DNA of 64,000 bases from Desulfobacteraceae bacterium UBA2245 (GCA_002347265.1 DDYB01000011.1:1-64000); one strand, 5' to 3'; shown: positions 53,075 through 62,424, numbered from the stretch's first letter. Notes: generated by a model not told the origin, from the letters alone. Numbers and translations: made by a program.

Positions 53075-53116
53075 CGCTTCAGATCTTTCGAGGCGGCTCA
53101 AAATGCCGGCCCGAAG

Positions 53117-53167
53117 CCGCAGGGATCTTGCCGTTGACGCGGCAATGCCCCCTGCGGTTTTTTTTCG
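53117..53167 (+). terminator. Rho-independent terminator
   Basis: Outer arms CCGCAGGG/CCCTGCGG and inner arms TTGCCG/CGGCAA, followed by eight T. Closes the EF-G/P-loop unit. Confidence 0.9.
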
Positions 53168-53169
53168 CG

Positions 53170-53199
53170 TTGACTTGCCGCCGGTTGATCATTTATAAG
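53170..53199 (+). promoter_or_regulatory. Sigma-70-type promoter of the GAF/HD-GYP gene
   Basis: TTGACT (53170-53175), 18-bp spacer, TATAAG (53194-53199), 35 bp before the ATG. Confidence 0.55.
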
Positions 53200-53233
53200 A
53201 GGAGAGTTATTCACGCAACAGACAAGGAAAGCC

Positions 53234-54988
53234 ATGAGTTCTCACGATCAAGCTTCAGACCTTTACCGCTCCATTCTCCTGGATGTCGACCTCAACCACC
53301 TCTCCAAGGACAAACGGCTGAACAAGCTTCTCAAATCGGTCATCACCGAGGTCCAGCATTACGCCGAAAATCAGATCGGTCAGATTAAGCGCCTTTCCCA
53401 GGTCGGTCTGGCGTTGTCCTCAGAAAAAGACATTCGCAAACTGCTTGACCTCATCGTCTCTGAAGCCCGTGATCTGTCCAATGCGGATGCCGGCACCCTG
53501 TATACCATCGACAAAAAGAAGCAGGAACTTTGTTTCGAGATCATGCAGAATGATACGATGAAAACGCGGCTGGGCGGGACCGGCAGCGCGAAAATCACCC
53601 TGCCCAATGTGCCGCTTTACATCGACGGCGATCCCAACTACGGCAACGTATCGTCCTTTGCGGCCCTGACCCAAGAAATCGTCAACATTCCCGATGTCTA
53701 CGAAGCCGACGGATTTGATTTTACAGGTCCCCGGAAGTACGACGCCGCCACGGGCTACCGATCCAAGTCCATGCTGGTGATTCCGATGAAAAACCATGAA
53801 AACACGAGCATCGGCATATTGCAGCTTTTGAACGCTCAGGACCCTGAAACCGGCAATATCATTCCCTTTTCCAACGAATTTGAAGAGCTGATCGCCTCAC
53901 TGGCATCCCAGGCCGCCGTAGCGCTGACCAACACCCAGCTTATTGAGGAGTTAAAGGCGCTGTTTTATGCTTTTATCAAAAGCATCGCCACGGCCATTGA
54001 CGAAAAATCCCCCTATACCGGCGGTCACATCAGACGTGTGGTTTATCTGAGCATGATGCTCGCCGAGAAGATCAACGAAACCCAAACCGGCCCGCTTGCT
54101 TCGGTATCCCTGAACCAGGAAGAGCTTGAAGAACTCAGGTTGGCCGCCTGGATGCACGATGTCGGGAAAATCACGACTCCGGAGCACGTTGTGGACAAAT
54201 CCTGCAAGCTGGAAACCATCTTTGACCGCAGCAAACTGATCGAAACAAGGTTTCAGCTGTTTGCCAAGTCCATCGAGACTGATTTTCTGCGTCGCAAAAT
54301 CAAAATTCTTCAGAAAAAAACAGTCGACAGCTTCGATATAAAGGAACTGGACCGGGAAATGAAGGAAACGCTTCAGATCCTTGAGCGGGATCTTGAATTC
54401 ATTAAAACCTGCAACAGCTCGGGCCAATTCATGAGCGACGAAAAAATCTCCCATTTAAGGGAAATCGCCTCAAAAACCTGCAAGCTCTTTGGGCGGCAGG
54501 AGTCCTATCTGAATGAAGAAGAAGTGGAGAATCTCTCCATTCGAAAAGGAACGCTGGACGCCAAAGAACGCAAGATCGTTGAAAACCATGCAACGATGAC
54601 CCTGAAAATCCTCAAGCAACTGCCTTTCCCCCGGCAGTTGTCGCATGTGCCGGATTATGCCGGAGCTCACCATGAAAAACTCGATGGATCAGGGTACCCG
54701 AGCGGACTGGTCGACAAGGAACTGCCGCTGCAGTCCCGCATTCTGGCCATTGCCGACATTTTCGAAGCTCTGACGGCCAGGGACCGTCCTTACAAGAATC
54801 CGATGAATCTGTCACAGGCGATCACGATCATGAAATTCATGAAAGAGGACCGGCACATTGATCCGGATTTATACGACCTTTTTGTTCAAAGCGGTCTGTG
54901 CTATGAATACGCACGGCAGGAAATGAATCCGGAGCAGATTGACGTTGAGCTGACAGGGGCAACGGATGCAACGGGCGAAGACGAATAA
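53234..54988 (+). CDS. GAF-HD-GYP protein, putative c-di-GMP phosphodiesterase
   Basis: A 584-aa protein. A GAF domain (about 50-235) precedes an HD-GYP domain. The HD dyad is in AAWMHDVGKITTPE (His308-Asp309), and HHEKLDGSGYP (479-489) completes the GYP loop. In ordinary HD-GYP domains these motifs lie about 60-70 residues apart; here an insert of about 100 charged residues (about 325-440, HLREIASKTCKLFGRQE and neighbours) separates them. All catalytic residues are present, so it likely degrades c-di-GMP or a related cyclic dinucleotide in response to a ligand bound by GAF. The ATG at 53234 has no strong ribosome site. It faces the threonine-dehydratase gene with 11 bp between stop codons. 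Confidence 0.9.
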   Translation: MSSHDQASDLYRSILLDVDLNHLSKDKRLNKLLKSVITEVQHYAENQIGQIKRLSQVGLALSSEKDIRKLLDLIVSEARDLSNADAGTLYTIDKKKQELCFEIMQNDTMKTRLGGTGSAKITLPNVPLYIDGDPNYGNVSSFAALTQEIVNIPDVYEADGFDFTGPRKYDAATGYRSKSMLVIPMKNHENTSIGILQLLNAQDPETGNIIPFSNEFEELIASLASQAAVALTNTQLIEELKALFYAFIKSIATAIDEKSPYTGGHIRRVVYLSMMLAEKINETQTGPLASVSLNQEELEELRLAAWMHDVGKITTPEHVVDKSCKLETIFDRSKLIETRFQLFAKSIETDFLRRKIKILQKKTVDSFDIKELDREMKETLQILERDLEFIKTCNSSGQFMSDEKISHLREIASKTCKLFGRQESYLNEEEVENLSIRKGTLDAKERKIVENHATMTLKILKQLPFPRQLSHVPDYAGAHHEKLDGSGYPSGLVDKELPLQSRILAIADIFEALTARDRPYKNPMNLSQAITIMKFMKEDRHIDPDLYDLFVQSGLCYEYARQEMNPEQIDVELTGATDATGEDE

Positions 54989-54999
54989 TCCCGTACGAC

Positions 55000-56205
55000 T
55001 CAACGCAGTTCGATCCGGTACCCTGCATCACGCAACCGGGTTGAAATCTCCTGAATATGGTCGCTCCCGCGGGTTTCGATCTCCAGCTCAACCCGGGTGT
55101 AATAGATGGGAAGATCTCGAAGGTTCCGGTCGTGATGGATATGAAGCACGTTGGCCTCAAGACCGGCCACGAGATCCAGCAGCCGGGCCAGAACTCCGGG
55201 CGAATCCGCAAGGGCCGCGCCGAAGCGCATGATCCGTCCGTTTTTGAGCATTCCCTGGCTGATGATGCGCCCCAGCAGGGGGCTGTCCACATTGCCGCCG
55301 CTGATCACCAGCACCACCTTGCCTCCGGCGGGAACCCGCACGGCCCGGTTAAACAGGGCGGCCAGAGGCGCGGCGCCGGCGCCTTCCGCCAGGATCTTCT
55401 TGCGTTCAAGCAGCATGACAATAGCCGATGCGATCTGTTCTTCCTCAACCAGCACGATATCGTCCACATATTGCCGGACCATCTGAAAGGTCAGCTCTCC
55501 CATCTGCCTGACGCTGATGCCGTCGGCGATTGAAAGCCGGGAATCCGTCTGAACGATGCGTCCCTTGGAAAAAGACTCGTGGGCAGCAGGGCATGCCGCC
55601 GCCTGAACGCCGATGATCCGGATTTCGGGTTTCAGCATTTTCGCCGCCGCGGCAATTCCGGAAATAAGACCGCCGCCGCCGATTGGCGCAATGATCATGT
55701 CGGTTTCTTCGATGTCTTCCAGAATCTCCAGAGCGATCGTGCCCTGACCGGCAATGACGTCCGGGTCATCAAAGGGATGGATGAAGGTCATGCCCTGCTC
55801 GGCCATCTGACGGGCTTTTTGAAGGCTCTCCTTGATGCTGGCGCCCCAGAGAATCAAGCGGCCCCCGTAAGCAAGAGTGGCCTGCTGTTTGGAAATCGAA
55901 GCCCATTGCGGCATGACGATGGCGGCCGGAATTCCGGCCATGCCGGCGGCCAGGCTCACTCCCTGGGCATGATTGCCGGCCGATGCCGCCACCACCCCCT
56001 GGGGTCCGATTTGATTCCTGCATTTTTCAATCTTGAAGGCGGCGCCGCGAATCTTAAAGGATCCGGTTTTCTGAAGATTTTCAAGTTTCAGGTAGATATC
56101 GCCGCCGAACATGCGCGTCAGGGTGGGCGAATGCACCAGCGGGGTGCGTATCACCTTTTCACGGATGGAGGACCGGGCCTGTTTGAACGACTCGATGGTG
56201 TGCAT
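55000..56205 (-). CDS. ilvA: Threonine dehydratase (ammonia-lyase), ACT-containing
   Basis: PLP-dependent enzyme of 401 aa that deaminates threonine to 2-oxobutyrate. The PLP lysine is in KTGSFKIRGA (about residue 53), and the phosphate-binding loop is GGGGLISGIAAAAK. A C-terminal ACT domain (about 320-400) suggests ligand control. The size and domain layout match the TdcB/IlvA catabolic-type (one ACT) enzymes rather than the long IlvA. The ATG at 56205 has GGAG 5 nt upstream; a longer reading to 56241 is less likely. The phosphatase gene ends 37 bp upstream, in the same direction, suggesting an operon. Confidence 0.9.
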   Translation of the reverse strand: MHTIESFKQARSSIREKVIRTPLVHSPTLTRMFGGDIYLKLENLQKTGSFKIRGAAFKIEKCRNQIGPQGVVAASAGNHAQGVSLAAGMAGIPAAIVMPQWASISKQQATLAYGGRLILWGASIKESLQKARQMAEQGMTFIHPFDDPDVIAGQGTIALEILEDIEETDMIIAPIGGGGLISGIAAAAKMLKPEIRIIGVQAAACPAAHESFSKGRIVQTDSRLSIADGISVRQMGELTFQMVRQYVDDIVLVEEEQIASAIVMLLERKKILAEGAGAAPLAALFNRAVRVPAGGKVVLVISGGNVDSPLLGRIISQGMLKNGRIMRFGAALADSPGVLARLLDLVAGLEANVLHIHHDRNLRDLPIYYTRVELEIETRGSDHIQEISTRLRDAGYRIELR

Positions 56206-56242
56206 GAATCTCCTGCCGGGTGTTTTTTGAACGGCGGTCATG

Positions 56243-56896
56243 TCAGACCCATGCCAGAAGGTCCTCGGGCTGTCGGACCAGAAGACGGGCGCCGCCGTGA
56301 ATCAACTCCGAAGCCGTACGATACCCCCATAAGACACCGACCGGATACATGCCGGCCGAAACCGCCGTTTTCATGTCCACGGCGCTGTCGCCCATGTAAA
56401 CCATCCAGTCTTGTGAAACAGCCAGGGCGTCTGCCGTTTGCAGGGCTGATAACGGATCGGGTTTGGGAGGAATTCCGGGCAGTATCCCCCGAATTGACTC
56501 GAACCTGAACTCAGGGAAGAACCGACGCACCATCAACTCCGTGAAGTCCTGGGGCTTATTTGACAATACCGCCAGTTTGACGCCCCTGCACTCAAGGGCG
56601 GAAAGAAGCTCAGGGATTCCGGCATAAGGCCGGCTCCTGATAAACCAGCGCCGGGCATAGAGATGCCTCATGGCGGCCGCGCAGTCTCTTACGGCAACGG
56701 GATCTCTCTGGTCATCGGGAAGTGCGCGCAGGACCAGCATATCCATTCCGTCTCCGATCATATACCGGTAGGCAGCCGGATCATGCCGTGCAAAACCGCG
56801 TTCTTCCAGCACGGCATTCATCGCGTCGGCAATGTCATCCAGAGAATCAACCAGCGTTCCATCCAGATCAAATAGTGCTGCGTGAAATCGCATCAT
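56243..56896 (-). CDS. HAD-superfamily phosphatase, phosphoglycolate phosphatase-like
   Basis: A 217-aa HAD hydrolase. Motif I is FDLDGTLVDSLDD (nucleophile Asp about 10), motif II is LAVLSNKPQ, and motif IV is VYMGDSAVDMKTA. A small cap domain (about 18-90) is present. The closest match by motif is Gph. The substrate is not certain. ATG at 56896 or 56893. It precedes the threonine dehydratase by 37 bp. Confidence 0.87.
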   Translation of the reverse strand: MMRFHAALFDLDGTLVDSLDDIADAMNAVLEERGFARHDPAAYRYMIGDGMDMLVLRALPDDQRDPVAVRDCAAAMRHLYARRWFIRSRPYAGIPELLSALECRGVKLAVLSNKPQDFTELMVRRFFPEFRFESIRGILPGIPPKPDPLSALQTADALAVSQDWMVYMGDSAVDMKTAVSAGMYPVGVLWGYRTASELIHGGARLLVRQPEDLLAWV

Positions 56897-56934
56897 CTCC
56901 CCTGCCCGCTATAACAGGCTGTTAACGCGTTGCA

Positions 56935-57129
56935 TTAGGGCTCCATGCGCTGTCCGGCGGACTCCGGGCAGCCGCCTTCAAAAACATCGAACAAATCCGG
57001 CTGCCAGTATTTAAGGTATGCCCGGCACCTGTTTCTTTGCCGGCAGTTGACCCTGCATGCCCGGGGATTCTTGCGGGTCAGGCCATTCTTCTTGGGACAC
57101 CATATATAGCGGCATTCTTTGCGGGTCAT
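56935..57129 (-). CDS. Small Cys-rich protein, unknown
   Basis: A 64-codon frame rich in Cys and Arg (CRYIWCPKKN, then CRVNCRQRNRC). The Cys spacing C-x3-C-x5-C suggests a metal-binding knuckle. Codon choice matches neighbouring genes, but there is no clear ribosome site. No family is recognised. It ends near a short TAACAGGCTGTTAA remnant at 56911, which resembles the MITE terminus. Confidence 0.5.
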   Translation of the reverse strand: MTRKECRYIWCPKKNGLTRKNPRACRVNCRQRNRCRAYLKYWQPDLFDVFEGGCPESAGQRMEP

Positions 57130-57284
57130 GTCTTTCGCATTTCAATCCGAGGTCCTGAATTTTATCCGCTTCAATGTATCGCCGGAAGCGTCAAAAGTAA
57201 ATGACCAATTGGCAGCATGAAATCAAAGCCTTTTCACGCGATAGAACTGCTTGTTAAAGTCCTGACGGAATATCGGCCTTTTCC

Positions 57285-57313
57285 TTGACGGAACTGCGAT
57301 TATCTTTTATAGT
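57285..57313 (+). promoter_or_regulatory. Sigma-70-type promoter of the HEAT/HD-GYP cluster
   Basis: TTGACG (57285-57290), 17-bp spacer, TATAGT (57308-57313). It leaves a leader of about 115 nt before the ATG. The rest of 57130-57433 shows nothing else. Confidence 0.7.
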
Positions 57314-57433
57314 TGCAGAAATTTGCGCCATCAAAAGTCAAGCATGCAAAAAGAGAGGACGTTGCATCAACGTTGTTACAAAGCTTTTGTTCAATTCAAT
57401 TCACCAGACCCGCTGTCATGAAAAGGCTGTATC

Positions 57434-59125
57434 ATGAATGTATCCGCCATACTGGCAAAGCGGATAGATGAATCCACTCAAACCGCCCGGTCGGTGAAGC
57501 AGATCATCAACTCGTTTTTGATCGTATTTAAAAACTATGCTTTGTATCCGGAAAATCACGCCATCTGCAAGACCTCCCTGGAAAAGGCGAAACCTCCTTT
57601 ATATTTGTTTTTCCAGAACAATTTTCACTTCCGCATCGATGTTCAGAAAAATGCGCTGATATTCGATTCGCAGATCGTGTATGAAGGCGGAGAAACCGAG
57701 GAAAATCTTGCCTTTATCTTTTTTCGCGACGGCATCGAATGGCTCGAATTTCAAAGGGGTTTGACCGAAGACGAAATCGATCGGTTTTTCAAGGTGTTGT
57801 ACCGCTATCGCATTCTGCGCGAAGAAGCTGAAGGGGACCTGGTGACCGCGCTGTGGGCCGAAGATTTTTCCCACATCCGCTACGGCGTCAAGGAGGTGTT
57901 CTGGAATGCGGACAACCTGATCGACCTCGGCGAACTCAGGGCCGCAGACCCCGGGCAGGTTGCACAAAAGGCATCCGAAGCCGGTCTTATTCAGATGCGG
58001 CCGCCCGAATTCATTACGGAATGGGCCGAAGCCTTTCGATTGACCCCTGAAGATCATGAAGCCATCAAACAGATGATCGTCGAAGATGAAACCCTGGACA
58101 GAGCCCAGGATGTGCTGGATATTCTGGGAATCATCCTCATGAATCTGGAGGATTCAAAGGATTTCGAAGAGATCCTGGATTACCTCAAAGAAGAATTTTT
58201 TGACACGCTTCAGCTCGGAGATCTGGAATTTACGCTGAAACTATTGAAAAATCTTCATTCCACCCACCAGAAACTCAGAAGCAACAAGCCCTGGACCACC
58301 CCGTTATTTAAACGGCTTTTCTCCGACCTGTGCCGCGAATCAACCCTCGCCGCCCTGCAGCATGTGTGGCCGACAATCGGACCCGGGCATGTTGAAAAAC
58401 AAAAACTCGTTTTCGAGATTCTCACGCTGCTTCCATCAAGAGCGATTTCTACGCTGTTGCCCATGATGCTGGAAAGCCATCCATTGCATATTCACGATCT
58501 GATGATGGACATCGCCGTCCATCTCGCCCGCCGGAACAGCACCCCCCTCAAACAGTTGCTGACGGATTCGAACGAGGCCGTTGTGATTAAAAGCCTTAAA
58601 ATCCTTTCAATGCTGAATCAGCCTGAAAACAACACCATATTCCTGGATATGACGCGCCACGATTCTGAAAATATCAGAAAGCAGGCGCTCACCCACCTGC
58701 TGGCCTGCGAAGGCGACTTCTTAGACGTCTGCATCTCGATGGTCGACGATTCCAGCGATGCCGTCCGATGGCTGGCTTTAAAACATCTTGGACAAACCCG
58801 CAATTCCCGTGCGGAAAAGCTGCTGACAAACTATCTTGAGAACACGGATGCCCGTGAGGAAAATCGAGGCCATATTCTGGACTGTTACAGGACCCTCGGT
58901 CAATGCGGCGACGATGAATGCATAGGTTTTCTGAAAAAAACGCTTTTCCCTCGCAGCTGGGTCCAAAAGCTCGGCATCGGCAGCACCATTCATCAGGAAG
59001 GAGCCCTGCACGCTTTGACCGCATTGACCCCGGACAAGGCCGGACCGATATTGTCCAAAGCTTCCAGAAGTTTTATTCCATCGGTCAGGGCCGCCTGCAA
59101 AAAAGCCCTGGCAGGAGGAAAATAG
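57434..59125 (+). CDS. HEAT-repeat protein with a shared N-terminal domain
   Basis: A 563-aa protein of unknown function. The first about 150 residues form a domain (FKNYALYPENHAIC, IDVQKNALIFDSQIVYEGG, RDGIEWLEFQRGLTEDEI) whose order of motifs is also found at the N-terminus of the next protein. The C-terminal 250 residues contain HEAT-like repeats, with paired helices such as LLTDSNEAVVIKSLKILSML and DDSSDAVRWLALKHLG, suggesting a protein-binding solenoid. The gene ends 2 bp before the HD-GYP gene, so the two are coupled. No enzyme motif is visible. Confidence 0.75.
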   Translation: MNVSAILAKRIDESTQTARSVKQIINSFLIVFKNYALYPENHAICKTSLEKAKPPLYLFFQNNFHFRIDVQKNALIFDSQIVYEGGETEENLAFIFFRDGIEWLEFQRGLTEDEIDRFFKVLYRYRILREEAEGDLVTALWAEDFSHIRYGVKEVFWNADNLIDLGELRAADPGQVAQKASEAGLIQMRPPEFITEWAEAFRLTPEDHEAIKQMIVEDETLDRAQDVLDILGIILMNLEDSKDFEEILDYLKEEFFDTLQLGDLEFTLKLLKNLHSTHQKLRSNKPWTTPLFKRLFSDLCRESTLAALQHVWPTIGPGHVEKQKLVFEILTLLPSRAISTLLPMMLESHPLHIHDLMMDIAVHLARRNSTPLKQLLTDSNEAVVIKSLKILSMLNQPENNTIFLDMTRHDSENIRKQALTHLLACEGDFLDVCISMVDDSSDAVRWLALKHLGQTRNSRAEKLLTNYLENTDAREENRGHILDCYRTLGQCGDDECIGFLKKTLFPRSWVQKLGIGSTIHQEGALHALTALTPDKAGPILSKASRSFIPSVRAACKKALAGGK

Positions 59126-59127
59126 TC

Positions 59128-60561
59128 ATGTCGGAAAAAACAGACCGGCCCGACAATCGCATCATCGAAACATTGATCCGAGCCTTTTTCAGTATGGTGC
59201 AAACCTCCCGGATTCACAGGGACAACAACCAGCTTGCCCTGAAATGCGCTCAAAATTTTGTGGCCAGCTGTCAGGCCGCATTCCAGAATCAGGGCGAACT
59301 TCGCCTGCGCATCGCAAACGACCGTCTGTATGTACAGGAAGAAAAACTCGGTTTTCAGCGCGGAACGGTGGCGCTGATTCAGAACATGATTGAATATCTG
59401 GAAAGAAGAAGCCTCGGAGGATTCAACATCTCCGAAGCGATCCGGCAGTGCCCGCTGGAACAAGTTTTAAACGCCGCCCGGCTGATCAATACCGCACAGG
59501 GCCAGCAGGACCCGTTTGAATGGCTGACCTCCGAACTTGAAGCCTGCCGCGCCCACTGGATCACGCCGCAGCCACATTCAGAAACCGACCTGAACGAGCC
59601 TGCCATGGAGCTCAAGGAACGGGCGCTGAAAACCTACAGCTATGCCTTGACCTCGGTGAAAGTTGTGGTGGAGAAAATCGCCAGCCACAAACACCCCGGA
59701 ATTCGCCATGCCACCAGGCTGGCCCAGTCCATGGTGGATCTGATGATAGAAAACGAATCGGTCTTCATGGCGCTGAGCACCATTCGGGACTATGACGACT
59801 ACACCTTTACCCATTCGGTGAATGTCGCCATATTGTCCATGTGTCTGGCAAAACATATCGGGGTTCCCAAGCAGTCTCTGGAAAGACTGTCTCTTTGCGG
59901 CCTGTTTCACGATCTGGGGAAAATCGATATTCCCAAATCCGTTCTCAACAAAGAGGGGAAGCTCACCGACGAAGAGTTCAAACAGATCCAGATGCACTCC
60001 CTGCTCAGCGTTCAGCACATTGCCACCCTGCGGGCGTCCAGAGAGCGGAAAGCCAGCATGCTGATCCCCCCGTTCGAACATCATTTAAAATACGACCTTT
60101 CCGGATACCCGCAGACCCACCGGAGAAATCCCATCAGCTTTTTCGGGAGAATTCTGACCATTTCGGATGTTTTTGACGCCATCACATCGCCGCGCATCTA
60201 CCGGCCGACCGCCCTGAGTCCGGATCGTGCGCTGAAATTCATGTACAAAGGAACCGGAAAGGATTTCGATCCCATTTTGCTTAAAGCATTCATCGATATG
60301 ATCGGCCTCATTCCGCTCGGAACCGTGTTGGAGCTGGATACCGGCGAGCTGGCCGTGGTCGTCAAAAACGGAAAGCCCGTTCATCCGGCCAGGCCCCGGG
60401 CCGTCGTCCTGAATAAAGATGAACAAACCGGAGAGTTTTATAAAGGCAAAACCATCAGCCTGGCGGACAAGGATTTAACCTCTGGAAAATATCTGAGAAA
60501 TATCGTGGGCACCCGCCACTGTTCTCATCTGAACATACAGCCGGTGGACTTCATGCTTTAA
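59128..60561 (+). CDS. HD-GYP-like protein with degenerate GYP motif
   Basis: A 477-aa protein. The N-terminal domain (about 1-130) resembles that of the HEAT protein just upstream. The HD dyad is intact in GLFHDLGKIDIPKS (His261-Asp262). The GYP loop reads HHLKYDLSGYP (318-328), with Leu for the Glu and Leu for the first Gly of HHExxDGxGYP. The metal site may thus be altered, and it may be a sensor or act on another nucleotide. AGGAGG lies 9 nt before the ATG, within the preceding gene's end. DUF2284 follows after 16 bp. Confidence 0.85.
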   Translation: MSEKTDRPDNRIIETLIRAFFSMVQTSRIHRDNNQLALKCAQNFVASCQAAFQNQGELRLRIANDRLYVQEEKLGFQRGTVALIQNMIEYLERRSLGGFNISEAIRQCPLEQVLNAARLINTAQGQQDPFEWLTSELEACRAHWITPQPHSETDLNEPAMELKERALKTYSYALTSVKVVVEKIASHKHPGIRHATRLAQSMVDLMIENESVFMALSTIRDYDDYTFTHSVNVAILSMCLAKHIGVPKQSLERLSLCGLFHDLGKIDIPKSVLNKEGKLTDEEFKQIQMHSLLSVQHIATLRASRERKASMLIPPFEHHLKYDLSGYPQTHRRNPISFFGRILTISDVFDAITSPRIYRPTALSPDRALKFMYKGTGKDFDPILLKAFIDMIGLIPLGTVLELDTGELAVVVKNGKPVHPARPRAVVLNKDEQTGEFYKGKTISLADKDLTSGKYLRNIVGTRHCSHLNIQPVDFML

Positions 60562-60576
60562 GATGTCTGAAACAAA

Positions 60577-61152
60577 TTGAAAAACAAGATCCGACAACAG
60601 GCCATCGATCTGGGAGCGGATGATGCCGCAATCGTTCCGACCGGCATGATTTCGGTGGAAGATCAAATTGTTGAATTCTGCAGGGCGCCGCTTTGCGAAA
60701 GCTACGGAAACTGCGCTCATTGCCCGCCGCACGCCATTTCTCCGGCCCGGATGCGTCAAAAACTTGCCTCGTACCGTCAGGGCCTGGTGTTCAAGGTTCA
60801 CGCGCCGACCGCCATACTTCAGACCGAAGAACAGTTTCCGGTTTTTCGCAAGGTCTTTGAAATAACCGCCGAGCTTGAAAGATATGCCCGGTCCGTCGGA
60901 TTTGAACGGGCCGTGGGATTGGCCGCAGGTTCCTGCAAGTCCGTTTTCTGCAAAAAAGTTTCGTGCCTGCTTCTGGAATCCGGAACCGACTGCCGTTTTC
61001 CATCGCTGGCCAGACCTTCCATGGAGGCAACGGGCATCCATGTTTTCAAGCTGATTCAGGACCTCGGATGGGAAATTCACCGGATCAATCAAGCCACTGA
61101 TCCGCGCCAGGTTCACACCGGCAGCATTGTGGCCCTGCTGATTCTGGAATAA
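60577..61152 (+). CDS. DUF2284 metal-binding protein
   Basis: A 191-aa protein of the DUF2284 family, a predicted iron-sulfur-type protein. Cysteine clusters are CRAPLCESYGNCAHCPPH (about 35-52) and CKSVFCKKVSC (about 119-129). The only in-frame start that gives the family N-terminus (KNKIRQQAIDLGADDAAIV) is TTG at 60577; there is no good ribosome site, so translation may depend on the preceding gene. The nearby ATG at 60563 is out of frame and stops after 5 codons. The role is unknown. Confidence 0.8.
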   Translation: MKNKIRQQAIDLGADDAAIVPTGMISVEDQIVEFCRAPLCESYGNCAHCPPHAISPARMRQKLASYRQGLVFKVHAPTAILQTEEQFPVFRKVFEITAELERYARSVGFERAVGLAAGSCKSVFCKKVSCLLLESGTDCRFPSLARPSMEATGIHVFKLIQDLGWEIHRINQATDPRQVHTGSIVALLILE

Positions 61153-61257
61153 TCGAACCTCGATCTGTTTCACCTCAATGAACACGCGTCCGGTCTTTTC
61201 CGCTTCGGGATCGGGCGCCCGAATGAATGGAATATCGCCGGCTGCAAAGGGTCCGAA

Positions 61258-62400
61258 TCAGATCGTTTTCATCAGTTCTCTGGCGATAATCAGCCGTTGA
61301 ATTTCGCTGGTCCCCTCGCCGATTTCACAGATCTTCGCATCCCTCAGGTAGCGTTCCACCGGGTACGACCGAAGGCAGCCGTATCCGCCGTGAATCTGCA
61401 CCGCCTTGTTGGCGGCCCTTGTGGCGGCTTCCGAGGCATAAAGCTTGGCCATCGATGCCTGCATGGTGCAAGGCGCTCCCTGAGCGGCCAGGAAAGCCGC
61501 CCGGTATACCAGCAGGCGGGCTGCCGAAATTTCCGTAGCCATGTCGGCCAGCATCCACTGAATCGCCTGAAACGAAGCAATGGTCCGACCGAACTGCTTC
61601 CGCCTGCGCGCGAAGGCCAAAGACGCTTCCAGAGCCGCCTGTCCCAGCCCCACGGCCATGGCGCCGATTCCCACCCGGCCCTGGTCCAGAATGCCGAGGG
61701 CGTCCACCAGTCCCCTTCCCTTCTGCCCCAGCAGGCTGTCCTCCGGAACCCATACGTCTTTGAGGCGTACAACAGCGGTATCCGAAGCCCGGCATCCGAT
61801 CTTGTCCAGCCGGGCCACGGGTCTTAAGCCGGGCGTATCCGCTTCGATGATAAAAGCGCTGATGCCATGGCGGTCCTGATCCGGTCCGGTTCTGGCCATG
61901 ATAATGTACACGCCGGCCACCGAGCCCTGGGTCACAAACATCTTGGTCCCGTTGAGAACCCAGCCGCCGGGCTTTTTCTCGGCCCTTGTCCGCAGGGAAG
62001 CGGCATCGCTGCCGCTTCGAACCTCTGCCAGAGCCCAGGCGCCGAGGCTTCGGCCGCTGGCCATGGCCGGCAGAAATTTCCGCTTCTGGGCCTCGTCGCC
62101 CATCTGCAGAATATGACCGCAGGCAAGACTGTGCGCAGCCAGGGTCAGGGCCGAAGCGCCGTCACAGCGCGCCAGTTCCTCGATCGCCAGAATCAGGCAG
62201 ACCGGATCCAGGCCCAGGCCTTTGTAAGATTTTGGAACGCCGATTCCCAGCAAGCCTTCTTCGGCCAGATTTTCCATCACCTCGAAGGGAAAGGTTCCCT
62301 GCACATCCCGTTTCCGGGCATACGGCGCCGCATGTATCCGGGCAAGTCCGGCAACCTTTTTCCGAAAACCCTCGTGGAATTCATCGAGCTCAAAATTCAT
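61258..62400 (-). CDS. Acyl-CoA dehydrogenase
   Basis: A 380-aa FAD enzyme that oxidises an acyl-CoA to the enoyl-CoA. Motifs are WALAEVRSGSDAASLRTRAE (FAD-binding), the KMFVTQGSVAGVYIIMA segment and IHGGYGCLRSYPVERYLRDAK with the base Glu in ICEIGEGTSEIQRLIIAREL near the C-terminus. The length is standard for short- or branched-chain enzymes. The specific substrate is not clear. GGAG lies 7 nt before the ATG at 62400. No electron-transfer flavoprotein gene is next to it. Confidence 0.93.
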   Translation of the reverse strand: MNFELDEFHEGFRKKVAGLARIHAAPYARKRDVQGTFPFEVMENLAEEGLLGIGVPKSYKGLGLDPVCLILAIEELARCDGASALTLAAHSLACGHILQMGDEAQKRKFLPAMASGRSLGAWALAEVRSGSDAASLRTRAEKKPGGWVLNGTKMFVTQGSVAGVYIIMARTGPDQDRHGISAFIIEADTPGLRPVARLDKIGCRASDTAVVRLKDVWVPEDSLLGQKGRGLVDALGILDQGRVGIGAMAVGLGQAALEASLAFARRRKQFGRTIASFQAIQWMLADMATEISAARLLVYRAAFLAAQGAPCTMQASMAKLYASEAATRAANKAVQIHGGYGCLRSYPVERYLRDAKICEIGEGTSEIQRLIIARELMKTI

Positions 62401-62424
62401 AGTCTGTCTCCGGTCTGCTGTCAT

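Noticed and set aside
60563..60580. Possible frameshift at the start of the DUF2284 gene, since an ATG lies at 60563
   Set aside because: That ATG is out of frame and stops after 5 codons. The TTG at 60577 gives the expected family N-terminus without needing a frameshift.
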